From NCBI RefSeq assembly GCF_019263705.2, contig NZ_JADQDK010000001.1:4464001-4528000 (forward strand): a stretch of DNA of 64,000 bases, written 5' to 3'. The position numbers and the translations under genes were made by a program. The DNA comes from Pseudonocardia abyssalis. GTDB taxonomy: Bacteria > Actinomycetota > Actinomycetes > Mycobacteriales > Pseudonocardiaceae. This document shows positions 1-10,627 of the stretch, one piece after another (within the stretch, counting starts at the first letter, position 1; each line of letters begins with the position of its first letter). Below the pieces are notes generated by a model. It had not been told where the DNA came from and did no database searches. It saw nothing but the letters and a program-made list of their open reading frames with translations.

Positions 1-287
1 TGCAGGCGGAACGCGTCGAAATCGGTGAGCCAGTCGGAGTAGCGGTCGAGGTGGGCACGGCGGCCCGTCGACCGGCCGTGGCCGCGGTGGTCGAGTCCGT
101 AGACCGCCCAGCCGTCGGGCACGAGCGCGTCCTCGACGCTGCCGTAGCGGCCCGAGTGCTCGCCGAGGCCGTGGCAGACGAGCAGGACACCGGTCGGCTC
201 CCCCTCCGGCAACCGCCCCCGCCAGAACAGCTCGACGCCGCCGACGCCGGGCAGCGTGCCCTCGACCCGATCCCGTGTCTCCGTCAC
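1..287 (-). CDS. Alpha/beta hydrolase (monoacylglycerol lipase-like), 3' part cut by window edge
   Basis: The reverse strand reads an N-terminal fragment of about 95 residues starting at a GTG at 285-287. It contains the motif CHGLGEHSGRYG followed by GLDHRGHGRSTG, typical of the lysophospholipase/monoacylglycerol lipase branch of the serine alpha/beta hydrolases: the oxyanion-hole region and the turn before the nucleophile elbow. The GxSxG elbow and the catalytic Asp and His would lie beyond the window. It probably hydrolyses acylglycerols or similar esters in the cytoplasm. It begins 9 bp after the stop of the upstream minus-strand gene, so the two may share a transcript. The family is clear; the substrate is not. 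Confidence 0.75.
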   Translation of the reverse strand, partial: MTETRDRVEGTLPGVGGVELFWRGRLPEGEPTGVLLVCHGLGEHSGRYGSVEDALVPDGWAVYGLDHRGHGRSTGRRAHLDRYSDWLTDFDAFRL

Positions 288-296
288 CGGCACAAC

Positions 297-2642
<2,346 letters not shown>

Positions 2643-2760
2643 CGCCGGTCCCCCGCGGGTCGATCCGAGAACCAGACCGGGCCGGTCCGACCTGCAGAAC
2701 CTAGCATTCTTGCGATCACGCACCGTGATGTGACGCGGGTGTCGGGCGAACGGGAGCAGA

Positions 2761-4668
2761 GTGGACGACGAACTGATCGAGCTGGCCGCCGCGCACGGCG
2801 TCGCCACCGGGTACCGCGACGGTGACCGCCGGCCCGTGACCGTCGACGAGGACGTTGTCGTGCGGGTCCTCGCCCTCCTCGACGTCGACGCCTCGACCCC
2901 CGACGCGCGCCGCGCCGCTCTGGTCACGGCCCGGGCCGACGCCGACCGGCTGCCCGGAACGATCGCCGTCCGCACCGACCGCTCGCGCGCGCTGCCCGGC
3001 CCCGCCGTGCTCGTCGATGAGGACGGCGGGCGCCGCGACGTCACCGAGATCCCGGCCGGTCTCGCCCCCGGCTGGTACAGCCTGGAGATCGACGACCGCA
3101 CGGTCACCGTGGTCGTCGCCCCGCCCGCCCTCGGCGACGCCGAGCGCGCGTGGGGTTGGATGCTGCAGCTCTACGCGCTGCACTCGGCGGGCTCGTGGGG
3201 CATCGGCGACCTCGGCGACCTGCGCTCCTTCACCGCCTGGACCGGGCGCGAACACGGCGCGAACGCCGTGCTGCTCAACCCGCTGCACGCGTTCACGCCG
3301 GTACCCCCGGTGCAGCCGTCGCCGTACACGCCGTCGAGCCGCCGGTTCGGGACGCCGCTCGCGCTGCGCATCACCGACCTCGACGCCTACGCCAGAGCCG
3401 ACGCCGCCACCCGCACGGAGGTCGACGCACTGACGCCGGCGCCGGGCGAGCGGATCGGGCACGACCGGGTGTGGGCGGCGAAGCGGTCCGCACTGGAACT
3501 GCTGTGGCGCGCCGAGGGCCGCCCGTCCCCCGACGTCGAGCCCGACCTGGCCGAGTTCGCCACCTTCTGTGCACTCGCCGAACGCCACGGCGGCCGGTGG
3601 AGCCGTTGGCCCGAGCGGCTGCGACGGCCCGTCGTCGAGGACGGGCCGCGCACCGCGTTCCACGCGTGGGTGCAGGTGCAGGTCCAGCAGCAGCTCCGGG
3701 CCGTCCGCGACACCGCGCGCGAGGCGGGCGTCCGCGTCATCCACGACCTCGCCGTCGGCTGCGACCCGGAGGGCGCCGACGGCTGGGCGCTGCAGGACGT
3801 GCTCGCGCTCGGTGTCCGGGTGGGCGCGCCGCCGGACGCGTTCAGCCAGCAGGGCCAGGACTGGGGTCTGCCGCCGTGGCGCCCCGACCGCCTCGACGCG
3901 ACCGGTTACGCCGCCTACCGCGACCTGCTCCGCGCGCTGCTGCGCCAGGCCGACGGGCTGCGCATCGACCACGTCGCAGGGCTCTGGCGGCTGTGGTGGG
4001 TGCCGCCGGGCTCCTCGGCCGACCGCGGCACGTACGTCCACTACGACGCCGAGGTCATGCTCGCGGTCCTCACGCTGGAGGCACACCTGGCGGGGGCGCT
4101 GGTGATCGGCGAGGACCTCGGGACGGTCGAGCCGGAGGTCACCGCGGGGCTCGCGGAGCGGCACATGCTGGGGTCGTCGGTGCTGTGGTTCACCCGCGAC
4201 CTCGACGACCCGGACGAACCGCTGCTCGCGCCCGACCGCTGGCCCGACGACTCCGTCGCCACGATCTCCACCCACGACCTGCCGACCGCCACCGGCTTCC
4301 TGCGCGGAGAGCACGTGCGGGCTCGGGCCGAGCTGGGCCTGCTCGACGACCCGGTGGCCGAGGGGAAGAAGGCGGCGGCCGACCGCGCCGAGCTGGTGGC
4401 ACTGCTGCGGGACAACGGTTTCGCCTCCGCCGACGCGAGCGAGGAGGAGCTCGTCGTCGCCATGCACGCGCTGCTGGCATCGACGCCGTCACGGCTCGTG
4501 CTCGTCTCCCCGTACGACGTGATCGGCGAGGTGCGCCAGCCCAACCTCCCCGGCACCGTCGACGAGTACCCGAACTGGCGACTGCCGCTGCCGGTGACGC
4601 TGGAGGAGCTCTACCGCGACCCGCGCGTCACCGCCGTCGTCGACGCCGTGCGGGCCGGCCGTGGCTGA
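2761..4668 (+). CDS. malQ: 4-alpha-glucanotransferase (amylomaltase, GH77)
   Basis: 635 residues from a GTG preceded by a GGGAG-like ribosome binding site. MalQ transfers alpha-1,4-glucan segments between maltodextrins in glycogen and maltose metabolism in the cytoplasm. The GH77 signature elements are present in order: YALHSAGSWGIGDLGDL near residue 140, LNPLHA, RIDHVAGLWRLWWVP (catalytic nucleophile Asp) near residue 400, VIGEDLGTVEP (acid/base) near residue 450, and ISTHDLPTATGF (third catalytic Asp) near residue 500. Length is normal for actinobacterial MalQ, which has an N-terminal extension. Its 3' end overlaps the next gene by 8 bp, so the two are probably cotranscribed. Confidence 0.95.
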   Translation: MDDELIELAAAHGVATGYRDGDRRPVTVDEDVVVRVLALLDVDASTPDARRAALVTARADADRLPGTIAVRTDRSRALPGPAVLVDEDGGRRDVTEIPAGLAPGWYSLEIDDRTVTVVVAPPALGDAERAWGWMLQLYALHSAGSWGIGDLGDLRSFTAWTGREHGANAVLLNPLHAFTPVPPVQPSPYTPSSRRFGTPLALRITDLDAYARADAATRTEVDALTPAPGERIGHDRVWAAKRSALELLWRAEGRPSPDVEPDLAEFATFCALAERHGGRWSRWPERLRRPVVEDGPRTAFHAWVQVQVQQQLRAVRDTAREAGVRVIHDLAVGCDPEGADGWALQDVLALGVRVGAPPDAFSQQGQDWGLPPWRPDRLDATGYAAYRDLLRALLRQADGLRIDHVAGLWRLWWVPPGSSADRGTYVHYDAEVMLAVLTLEAHLAGALVIGEDLGTVEPEVTAGLAERHMLGSSVLWFTRDLDDPDEPLLAPDRWPDDSVATISTHDLPTATGFLRGEHVRARAELGLLDDPVAEGKKAAADRAELVALLRDNGFASADASEEELVVAMHALLASTPSRLVLVSPYDVIGEVRQPNLPGTVDEYPNWRLPLPVTLEELYRDPRVTAVVDAVRAGRG

Positions 4669-5410
4669 CGCGCTGCGGTCCGCCGAGACCCTCTGGGCGG
4701 CGTGGCGCAGCGGGGAGCGCATGGCGGCGCTGCCCGAGCCGCCCGTCGACGAGGCCGCGGGGATGGCGGTGCAGGACGCGCTGCGCGAGCTCGTCGGGGA
4801 GTCCTACGGCTGGAAGATCGCGGCGACGTCGGCGGCCGGGCAGGCGCACGTCCGCGTGTCCGGCCCGCTGCCCGGGCCGCTGTTCACCCGGTTCCGGTAC
4901 GAGCCCGGTGACGTCCTGCCGTCGCACGACCTGCACATGCGCGTGGCGGAGGCGGAGTTCGCGTTCCGCCTGGGTGCCGACGTGCACCCCGGCGACGACG
5001 TGCTCGCCGCCGTCGAGGCACTGCACCTCGCGGTCGAGCTGCCCGACTCGCGGTACGTCGACTTCGCCGCGGTCGGGCCCGCCCAACTGCTCGCCGACGC
5101 CGCGTGCGCGAGCCGGTTCGTGCTCGGGCCGGAGGTGCCGGGGTGGCGCGAGATCGACCTGTCCACAGCGGGGACAGCCCTGTGGATCAACGGGGCCGAG
5201 GCCGCCCGCGGCACCGGTGCGGCCGTGCTCGGTGACCCGCGAGCGGCGCTGGTCCGGCTCGCCGCGGAGCTCCCTCGCTACGCGCACCACCTGCGTGCCG
5301 GGGACGTCATCACCACCGGCACGACGACCACACCCCCGACGATCGGCCCGGGTGACGCGGTCCGCGCCGACTTCGGGGAGCTGGGCTCGGTGTCGCTCGC
5401 CCTGCGCTGA
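4661..5410 (+). CDS. 2-keto-4-pentenoate hydratase / fumarylacetoacetase-fold enzyme
   Basis: 249 residues starting at a GTG that lies inside the end of malQ. Features typical of the MhpD-type hydratase family are seen: GESYGWKIAATS near residue 45, RVAEAEFAFRLGADV near residue 95 (metal-binding acidic residues), the LPDSRY segment, and GDVITTGTTTTPP near residue 215. Members hydrate 2-oxo-pent-4-enoate or related 2-oxo acids in meta-cleavage pathways, or act as decarboxylases. There are no other aromatic-degradation genes nearby, and coupling to malQ is unusual, so the true substrate is unknown. Confidence 0.85.
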   Translation: MADALRSAETLWAAWRSGERMAALPEPPVDEAAGMAVQDALRELVGESYGWKIAATSAAGQAHVRVSGPLPGPLFTRFRYEPGDVLPSHDLHMRVAEAEFAFRLGADVHPGDDVLAAVEALHLAVELPDSRYVDFAAVGPAQLLADAACASRFVLGPEVPGWREIDLSTAGTALWINGAEAARGTGAAVLGDPRAALVRLAAELPRYAHHLRAGDVITTGTTTTPPTIGPGDAVRADFGELGSVSLALR

Positions 5411-5558
5411 CGCACCCGTGCGCAGAGATCGTTGCCGGGACGACCGTGTCCGCGCACGCCCCCGGTGATCGCCGCCGACCGCACCTGACGGCCCTCGCGG
5501 GGACGACGGCGCACGGCTCGTGGTGATCACCGGGCAGTGTGAATCGGGTGATCGTCCC

Positions 5559-5602
5559 GAACTGAGCCTCACGGTCCTCCGGAGGACCACCGCGCTCAGT
5601 TC
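5559..5602. terminator. Nested palindromic hairpin between hydratase and Hsp15-like gene
   Basis: Outer 9-bp arms gaactgagc (5559-5567) and gctcagttc (5594-5602) enclose a perfect 16-bp palindrome, ggtcctccggaggacc (5573-5588). There is no T tract. It could be a transcription terminator for malQ and the hydratase, or a regulatory structure, since it ends only 36 bp before the next start codon. Confidence 0.5.
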
Positions 5603-5638
5603 ATGGCGATCATGGAGCCGTAGGGCATCATCGGGCGC

Positions 5639-6004
5639 GTGGAGTCGAGCCGACTGGACCGCTGGCTGTGGGCGGTGCGCCTGACAAAGACCCGCCCGGA
5701 CGCCGCGACGGCCTGCCGGGCAGGGCACGTGCGCGTCAACGACCGACCCGCGAAGCCGGCCACCCCGGTGAGCCCCGGCGACGAGGTGCGGGCGCGCGTC
5801 AACGACGTCACGCGCGTGGTCGAGGTGGTGCGGATCCTCCCGCGCCGCGTCGGGGCCGCCGACGCCGCCACCTGCTACCTCGACCACACCCCCGCTCCCC
5901 CGCCGGAGATGGCGATCCCGGTGGCCCGCCGCGACCGCGGCGCCGGCCGCCCGACCAAGCGCGAGCGCCGGGAGATCGACGAGTTCCGCACCGGCGGGCT
6001 CTGA
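5639..6004 (+). CDS. S4-domain RNA-binding protein, Hsp15 (HslR) family
   Basis: 121 residues from a GTG. The N-terminal half is an S4 domain (RLDRWLWAVRLTKTRPDAA then CRAGHVRVND and KPATPVSPGDEV), and the basic C-terminal tail (GRPTKRERREIDEF) is characteristic of Hsp15. In other bacteria Hsp15 binds stalled 50S subunits that carry nascent chains and helps their recycling. Length and motif order match the family. It stands alone after a hairpin and faces a convergent secreted-protein gene. Confidence 0.9.
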   Translation: MESSRLDRWLWAVRLTKTRPDAATACRAGHVRVNDRPAKPATPVSPGDEVRARVNDVTRVVEVVRILPRRVGAADAATCYLDHTPAPPPEMAIPVARRDRGAGRPTKRERREIDEFRTGGL

Positions 6005-6030
6005 GCGGTCCGGCCACGCATCGGCGGGTC

Positions 6031-6627
6031 CTACGAGGACGTCGTCCGGGTCGGCACGGTGGTGGTCGTGGGCTGAGATGACGTGGGCGGAGATGTCGTG
6101 GTCGGGTCCGGGGTGCCCTCGTCGATCGGCGGCCGAGTCGTGGTGACGGGTGGCCGCGTCGTGGTGGGCGACGCCGCGATCGGCGGGGGCGGCGAGTACG
6201 TGACCGTTTCATCCGTCTCGCACACCATCTGCACGACCGACCCCTGCTCCGGCGGCAGGATCCGGATCACCACCTCCCCCTCGTCCTCGCTGTCGACGTT
6301 GCAGGGCCGCCCCTCCAGCGCATCGAGGCTCTCGATCCCGTCCCCCGCCGGGCCGCGCGGTCCCCGCGGACCCACCGGCCCGGGCAGGCCGGCCGCCTGG
6401 CTCAGGGTGATCGCGTACTCCTGGAACGGACCCCGCGCGACGCACCGCCCGCCGCGCTGCGGGTCGACGACGCGGAGCATGCCGGTCCTCGTGCTGACGC
6501 AGCCGTGGAGGGCGTCGCCGCCGCGGTTCGAGCCGGCGGCATAGGCGGCCGTCAGCGTCCCGGCCGCGATCACCCCGACCACGGCACAGGACACGACGAC
6601 GATGGCACGACGGGACAGCCGGTTCAC
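6031..6627 (-). CDS. Secreted protein with short collagen-like segment and Pro/Thr-rich tail
   Basis: 198 residues. The N-terminus is a signal peptide (basic MNRLSRR, hydrophobic core, cleavage probably after AYA). Four cysteines lie in the mature domain. A G-X-Y stretch (GLPGPVGPRGPRGPAG) begins near residue 80, and the last about 60 residues are Pro/Thr/Ser-rich (PPVTTTRPP, TTTTVPTRTTSS), as in O-glycosylated wall-spanning tails. This combination recurs in actinobacterial secreted proteins of unknown function. It is probably exported to the cell surface; no enzymatic motif is seen. Confidence 0.75.
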   Translation of the reverse strand: MNRLSRRAIVVVSCAVVGVIAAGTLTAAYAAGSNRGGDALHGCVSTRTGMLRVVDPQRGGRCVARGPFQEYAITLSQAAGLPGPVGPRGPRGPAGDGIESLDALEGRPCNVDSEDEGEVVIRILPPEQGSVVQMVCETDETVTYSPPPPIAASPTTTRPPVTTTRPPIDEGTPDPTTTSPPTSSQPTTTTVPTRTTSS

Positions 6628-6687
6628 GGGTACTCCGATACGGGGGGTGCTGGGGGCGCTACCTGATCGTCGCGCCGACCGCGCCCG

Positions 6688-7653
6688 TTACGTCCCGGTT
6701 GCAGCGCCCACCACCGGCCGCTCCCCCCGCTCCCGCAACCCGAGCGCCGTCACCGAGCCGACGATGATCGCCAGGCCCAGCCACTGCGTCGGCACGAGCT
6801 CCGTACCGAGCAGCGTGACGCCGATCAGGGCGGCCGTCACCGGGAACGCCATCTCCGCGAGCGTGGCGCGGGCGGCGGGGGTGGAGCGCAGGCCGACGTA
6901 GTACAGCGTGAGCCCGAGCAGGCCGGGGATCAGGGCGAGCAGGGCCAGCGGCCCCAGCTGCGCGGGCGTGACGACGATCGGGCCGCCGGTCAGACCCAGC
7001 ACGACCGCACTCGCGGGGAGGCCGATCGCGAACCGCAGCACCGTGACGTCGCGGCTGGAGATCCGGACGCTGACCAGCCGCCCGAGCACCGTGCCGACGG
7101 CCCACAGCGCCGCCGCCCCGACGGCGAGCAGGGCCGCGGTGACGGCCTGCGGGGCCGCGGAGAGCGGGTCGCGGAACGCCATCAGCCAGGCCCCGCCGAG
7201 TGCGGGCACCGCGAACAGCCAGTACCGGCCGCGCACCCGCTCCCCGATGAGCGCCGCGGCGACGGCGACCGCGATCAGCGGCTGCAGCTTCTGCAGGACC
7301 ACGGGCGTGACCGGGTCGCCGTAGCGGAATGCCTGCGTGAACAGCGCGGTCGCGACGGCAGACGCCCCCGCCCCGATGACGACGAGCGACGCGCGCTCCC
7401 GCCCCGACGCCCCGCGGAACGCCCGGTACGCGGCGGGCAGGAACGGCGTCAGCACCACGACGATGATCAGGTGCTCCCAGAACACGATCGTCGACGCCGG
7501 GAGCGCGCCGGCCAGCGGTTGGCGCAGCAGCGCGTCGGTACCCCACAGTGCCGCGGCGAGCGCCACCAACCAGGTGCGGTCGGACGGTGCGGAAACGGGC
7601 GTTGCCCCCAGTCGGTCCACGACTGGGGGCAACGCCGGAGAGCTCCGATCCAT
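6688..7653 (-). CDS. EamA/DMT-family transporter
   Basis: 321 residues with about ten transmembrane helices in two EamA repeats (first near residues 25-160, second near 170-310, each with a glycine-rich PALGGAWLMA or PGLLGLTLYYVG element). Members export amino acids or other metabolites, or are drug/metabolite transporters of unknown substrate. The ATG at 7651-7653 lacks a good ribosome binding site and lies 20 bp after the preceding gene. A 16-bp inverted repeat covers codons about 7-19, so initiation at the GTG 7618-7620 inside that hairpin, or further in, is possible. Confidence 0.85.
   Translation of the reverse strand: MDRSSPALPPVVDRLGATPVSAPSDRTWLVALAAALWGTDALLRQPLAGALPASTIVFWEHLIIVVVLTPFLPAAYRAFRGASGRERASLVVIGAGASAVATALFTQAFRYGDPVTPVVLQKLQPLIAVAVAAALIGERVRGRYWLFAVPALGGAWLMAFRDPLSAAPQAVTAALLAVGAAALWAVGTVLGRLVSVRISSRDVTVLRFAIGLPASAVVLGLTGGPIVVTPAQLGPLALLALIPGLLGLTLYYVGLRSTPAARATLAEMAFPVTAALIGVTLLGTELVPTQWLGLAIIVGSVTALGLRERGERPVVGAATGT
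7598..7636. repeat. Perfect 16-bp inverted repeat at the 5' end of the EamA gene
   Basis: Left arm ggcgttgcccccagtc (7598-7613) and right arm gactgggggcaacgcc (7621-7636) are perfectly complementary with a 7-nt loop. It could terminate readthrough from the upstream secreted-protein gene or regulate EamA translation. It is too GC-rich and perfect to be ordinary coding sequence. Confidence 0.8.
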
Positions 7654-7673
7654 ACCGGACCGGGGGAGATCGA

Positions 7674-8594
7674 TCAGCCGGTCACCGGGAGGCTGGCCTG
7701 CACGACGGTCGGCGACGGGGCCACACCGGGCGCCTCGTCGGTGGCGTCGGCGTCGTCGTCGCCGTCGCCCGAGCCGTTGTCGTCGCCGTCGGAGTAGTCG
7801 TCGTCCTTGCCGTCGCCGTTGTCGCCGTCGTCGCCGTCGTCACCGGTGCGGTCGGTGCAGGTGGCGGAGCCGATGGTGACGGTCTGCAGCGCGCCGTCCA
7901 GGTCGCCGCCCAGCGCGTCGGTCAGCTGGGTGAGGACGTCCTGCTCGGTGGCCAGGGTCGTCGGCAGCTCGACGCCGAGCAGGTCGCCCAGCACCGGCAG
8001 CGACGCGCGGTCCTCGGAGTCGAGGGTCTCGTTGACGCCGTCGCCGCGGCCCGGGAGGACCTTCAGCTCGATGCCGGTCACCGTCAGCGAGCCGTCGGCG
8101 TTGCGCGTCTGGTCGTTGAGGGTGACGGTCGCCAGCGGGGAGAGGTTGATCTCCGTGCCGGGGACCGCGGTCTCGGGGAGCGGCTGGCCGAGCAGGGTGC
8201 CGTTGACGATCTGCAGCCCGGACTCGTCGGGGTCGGCGTCCTCGCAGTGGGTGCGGATGACGTCCGCGCGCAGGATGTTCAGCAGCTCGACGCGGGCGAC
8301 GCTGGTGTCGGAGCGTCCGGCCTCGGCCGAGGCGTTCAGCACGCCCACGAAGATGCCGGCGGCGTCGTCGGGGGTGCGCTCACCCAGGCCGAGCACCTCC
8401 TTGCTGACGTACTCACCGTCGACGGACTCGACGCCCTCGGGGAGCGGGGCGATGTCCAGCAGCCCGGAGGCCGAGATCGCGTACGCGGAGTCGTTGAACG
8501 ACTCCTCGTCGGCGAACGCCGGAGAGGCCCCCAGCAGCAGAGCGGCCGTCACGGCCACGGTGGCGCCGGCACCGACGATCTTCTTGTTCCTCAC
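7674..8594 (-). CDS. Secreted protein (choice-of-anchor-P-like) with terminal LPVTG
   Basis: 306 residues. The N-terminus is a clear signal peptide with cleavage after SPAFA. The mature part (residues about 30-235) is a beta-rich domain with internal phrases such as SASGLLDIAPLPEG and IELKVLPGRGDGVNETL that recall the actinobacterial choice-of-anchor P proteins. An Asp/Gly-rich acidic linker (about 240-285) follows. The very last residues are LPVTG and then the stop. A normal sortase signal continues with a hydrophobic helix and a basic tail; both are missing here. It is followed after 20 bp by the EamA gene on the same strand. Confidence 0.8.
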   Translation of the reverse strand: MRNKKIVGAGATVAVTAALLLGASPAFADEESFNDSAYAISASGLLDIAPLPEGVESVDGEYVSKEVLGLGERTPDDAAGIFVGVLNASAEAGRSDTSVARVELLNILRADVIRTHCEDADPDESGLQIVNGTLLGQPLPETAVPGTEINLSPLATVTLNDQTRNADGSLTVTGIELKVLPGRGDGVNETLDSEDRASLPVLGDLLGVELPTTLATEQDVLTQLTDALGGDLDGALQTVTIGSATCTDRTGDDGDDGDNGDGKDDDYSDGDDNGSGDGDDDADATDEAPGVAPSPTVVQASLPVTG

Positions 8595-8608
8595 GTACGT
8601 GATCCCCT

Positions 8609-9445
8609 TCAGTTCTGATCGATCATGACGAGCGTGCCGAGCGGCACCTCGACGAGTTCATCGAGCGCGTCCTGCGGGACGCGGATGCAGCCGTTGCTGG
8701 CAGCGGTACCGAACCCGTCCGCCGTGGGCCACGTGTGGATCGCGACGGTCCCCGGACCGCCACCGAAGGTGTCGAGCGTCGGGCTGTGCGCCCCGAGCGG
8801 GAGGATCACCGGCGAGAAGTCCTGGGCCGGATCGGTGAACGCACCGAGGACGAAGGTGCGGCCGACGGGTGTCGGGGTGTCGGGGGCTCCGATGCCGATC
8901 TCCCACTCCCCGACCACGCGCTCCTCGCGCAACAGCTGCATCGTCAGCGAGCCCAGGTGCACCTCGACGCGGAACGGCGTGGTCGCACGCTCCATGTCGG
9001 CGCTGCGGACCCAGCCGGTGGAGCCGAAGGGCTTGGAGGGCAACAGGATCTGCACCCAGCCGCCCTGCTCGGCGATCACCGGGAACCAGACGTCGCCGAA
9101 CTGCGTCGGCTCGACCCGGGCGATCGGGGTGCCCTCGGGCGCGTCGTGGACCGGAGTCTGCCGCTCGGGGTGCACGACGATCCCGTCGGTGGGGACGCCG
9201 GCGGCCGGGTCGACCGGTGCGCCCTGGACGACGCCGTAGGTGTCGGCGAGCGGCAGGGACGAGACGTCGACGACGGTCGCGGGCTGGTCGGATCCGGCGG
9301 TGGACGCGGGCCCGCTGCCGAGGAAGGTGAAGCCGAGGATCACGACGAGCACCAACGCGATGCCCCCGATCACCCAGGGGAGGTACGACGGCCGCGACGA
9401 CGAGCGCGGACGGTCCGTGCGGACGGGGAGAGAGTGCCGAGTCAT
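8609..9445 (-). CDS. L,D-transpeptidase (YkuD domain), membrane-anchored
   Basis: 278 residues. One transmembrane helix (about 22-44) is followed by a low-complexity linker, an SH3-like segment (about 90-150) and a C-terminal YkuD catalytic domain with the signature IHTWPTADGFGTAASNGCIRV (His and catalytic Cys in SNGCIR). It probably makes 3-3 peptidoglycan cross-links or attaches proteins to the wall on the outer face of the membrane. It starts 14 bp upstream of the LPVTG protein on the same strand, so the pair may be cotranscribed. Confidence 0.9.
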   Translation of the reverse strand: MTRHSLPVRTDRPRSSSRPSYLPWVIGGIALVLVVILGFTFLGSGPASTAGSDQPATVVDVSSLPLADTYGVVQGAPVDPAAGVPTDGIVVHPERQTPVHDAPEGTPIARVEPTQFGDVWFPVIAEQGGWVQILLPSKPFGSTGWVRSADMERATTPFRVEVHLGSLTMQLLREERVVGEWEIGIGAPDTPTPVGRTFVLGAFTDPAQDFSPVILPLGAHSPTLDTFGGGPGTVAIHTWPTADGFGTAASNGCIRVPQDALDELVEVPLGTLVMIDQN

Positions 9446-9664
9446 GACCCACCCAACCGGGGCAGTGCGAACGGGGACGATGTCGCAGAAGAGTGAAGGA
9501 CTGCCCTCAACGAGTGCGACGAACGGAACATAGCGGGCACCGCGTCACGCGAACGAGGGACCCCGACACGTTCCGTCGTCGCCCGGACGCACTGAGAGAT
9601 CGGCACGATCACCCCAACGAGGGGGTATCGGACGAGTGACGGGCAATTCGATGAGAATCGTCCG

Positions 9665-10627
9665 ATGACCCCGCTCCCCACCGTCGACGACGTCCGCGCA
9701 GCCACCGAACGGCTCCGGGGCCACGCCCACCGGACCCCTGTGCTCACCTCGTCCCGGGTCGACGAGACCCTCTCCACCTCGGTGTTCTTCAAGTGCGAGA
9801 ACTTCCAGCGGATGGGGGCGTTCAAGTTCCGCGGCGCGTTCAACGCTCTGTCACGATTCGATGACGACGCGCGCCGGTCGGGGGTCGTGGCGTACTCCTC
9901 GGGCAACCACGCCCAGGCGATCGCGCTCTCCGCGCGCCTCCTCGGCATCCCCGCGACGATCGTGATGCCGCACGACGCGCCCGCCACCAAGGTGGCCGCC
10001 ACGCTGGGTTACGGCGCGGAGGTCGTGCGCTACGACCGCGTCACCGAGGACCGCGAGGCGATCGGCGCCGCCCTCGCCGCCGAGCGCGGGCTGACGCTGG
10101 TGCCGCCCTACGACCACCCCGACGTCATCGCCGGGCAGGGCACGGCCGCGCTCGAGCTGTTCTCCGACGTCGGCGAGCTGGACGCGCTGCTCGTCTGCCT
10201 CGGCGGGGGCGGCCTGCTGGCCGGGTCGGCCCTCGCGGCGGGTGCCCTGTCCCCCGGCTGCCGGCTGTACGGCGTCGAGCCCGAGGCGGGTGACGACGGG
10301 CAGCGCTCGTTCCGAACGGGCGAGATCGTGCACATCCCGACGCCCGACACGATCGCCGACGGCGCGCAGACCCAAGCTCTCGGCGCGCTGACGTTCCCGA
10401 TCATCCGTCGCGACGTCGAAGACATCCACACCGTGTCCGACGCCGAGCTCGTCGACGCGATGCGGGTGTTCGCGGGCACGCTCAAGATCGTCGTCGAGCC
10501 GACCGGCTGCCTGGCGTTCGCGGCGCTGCGCCGCCTCGCCCCGTCGTTCCGGGGGCAGCGGGTAGGGGTGATCGTCAGCGGCGGCAACGTCGACCTCGAC
10601 CGCTACGCCGCCCTGCTCACGGGGTGA
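9665..10627 (+). CDS. PLP-dependent threonine/serine dehydratase-family enzyme
   Basis: 320 residues of fold-type II PLP enzyme. The PLP lysine lies in FKFRGAFN (about residue 54), the substrate loop in YSSGNHAQA (about 80), and the phosphate-binding glycine loop in CLGGGGLLAG (about 180); SGGNVD closes the C-terminus. It lacks a regulatory ACT domain, so it resembles catabolic threonine dehydratase, serine racemase or 3-hydroxyaspartate dehydratase. The ATG has no clear Shine-Dalgarno sequence and may be used on a leaderless mRNA. Its end overlaps the convergent oxidoreductase by 11 bp. Confidence 0.88.
   Translation: MTPLPTVDDVRAATERLRGHAHRTPVLTSSRVDETLSTSVFFKCENFQRMGAFKFRGAFNALSRFDDDARRSGVVAYSSGNHAQAIALSARLLGIPATIVMPHDAPATKVAATLGYGAEVVRYDRVTEDREAIGAALAAERGLTLVPPYDHPDVIAGQGTAALELFSDVGELDALLVCLGGGGLLAGSALAAGALSPGCRLYGVEPEAGDDGQRSFRTGEIVHIPTPDTIADGAQTQALGALTFPIIRRDVEDIHTVSDAELVDAMRVFAGTLKIVVEPTGCLAFAALRRLAPSFRGQRVGVIVSGGNVDLDRYAALLTG

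Noticed and set aside
3150..5468. 772-codon plus-strand ORF overlapping malQ and the hydratase
   Set aside because: The composition is almost entirely Arg, Ala, Pro and Gly; the other frame carries both enzymes with all motifs.
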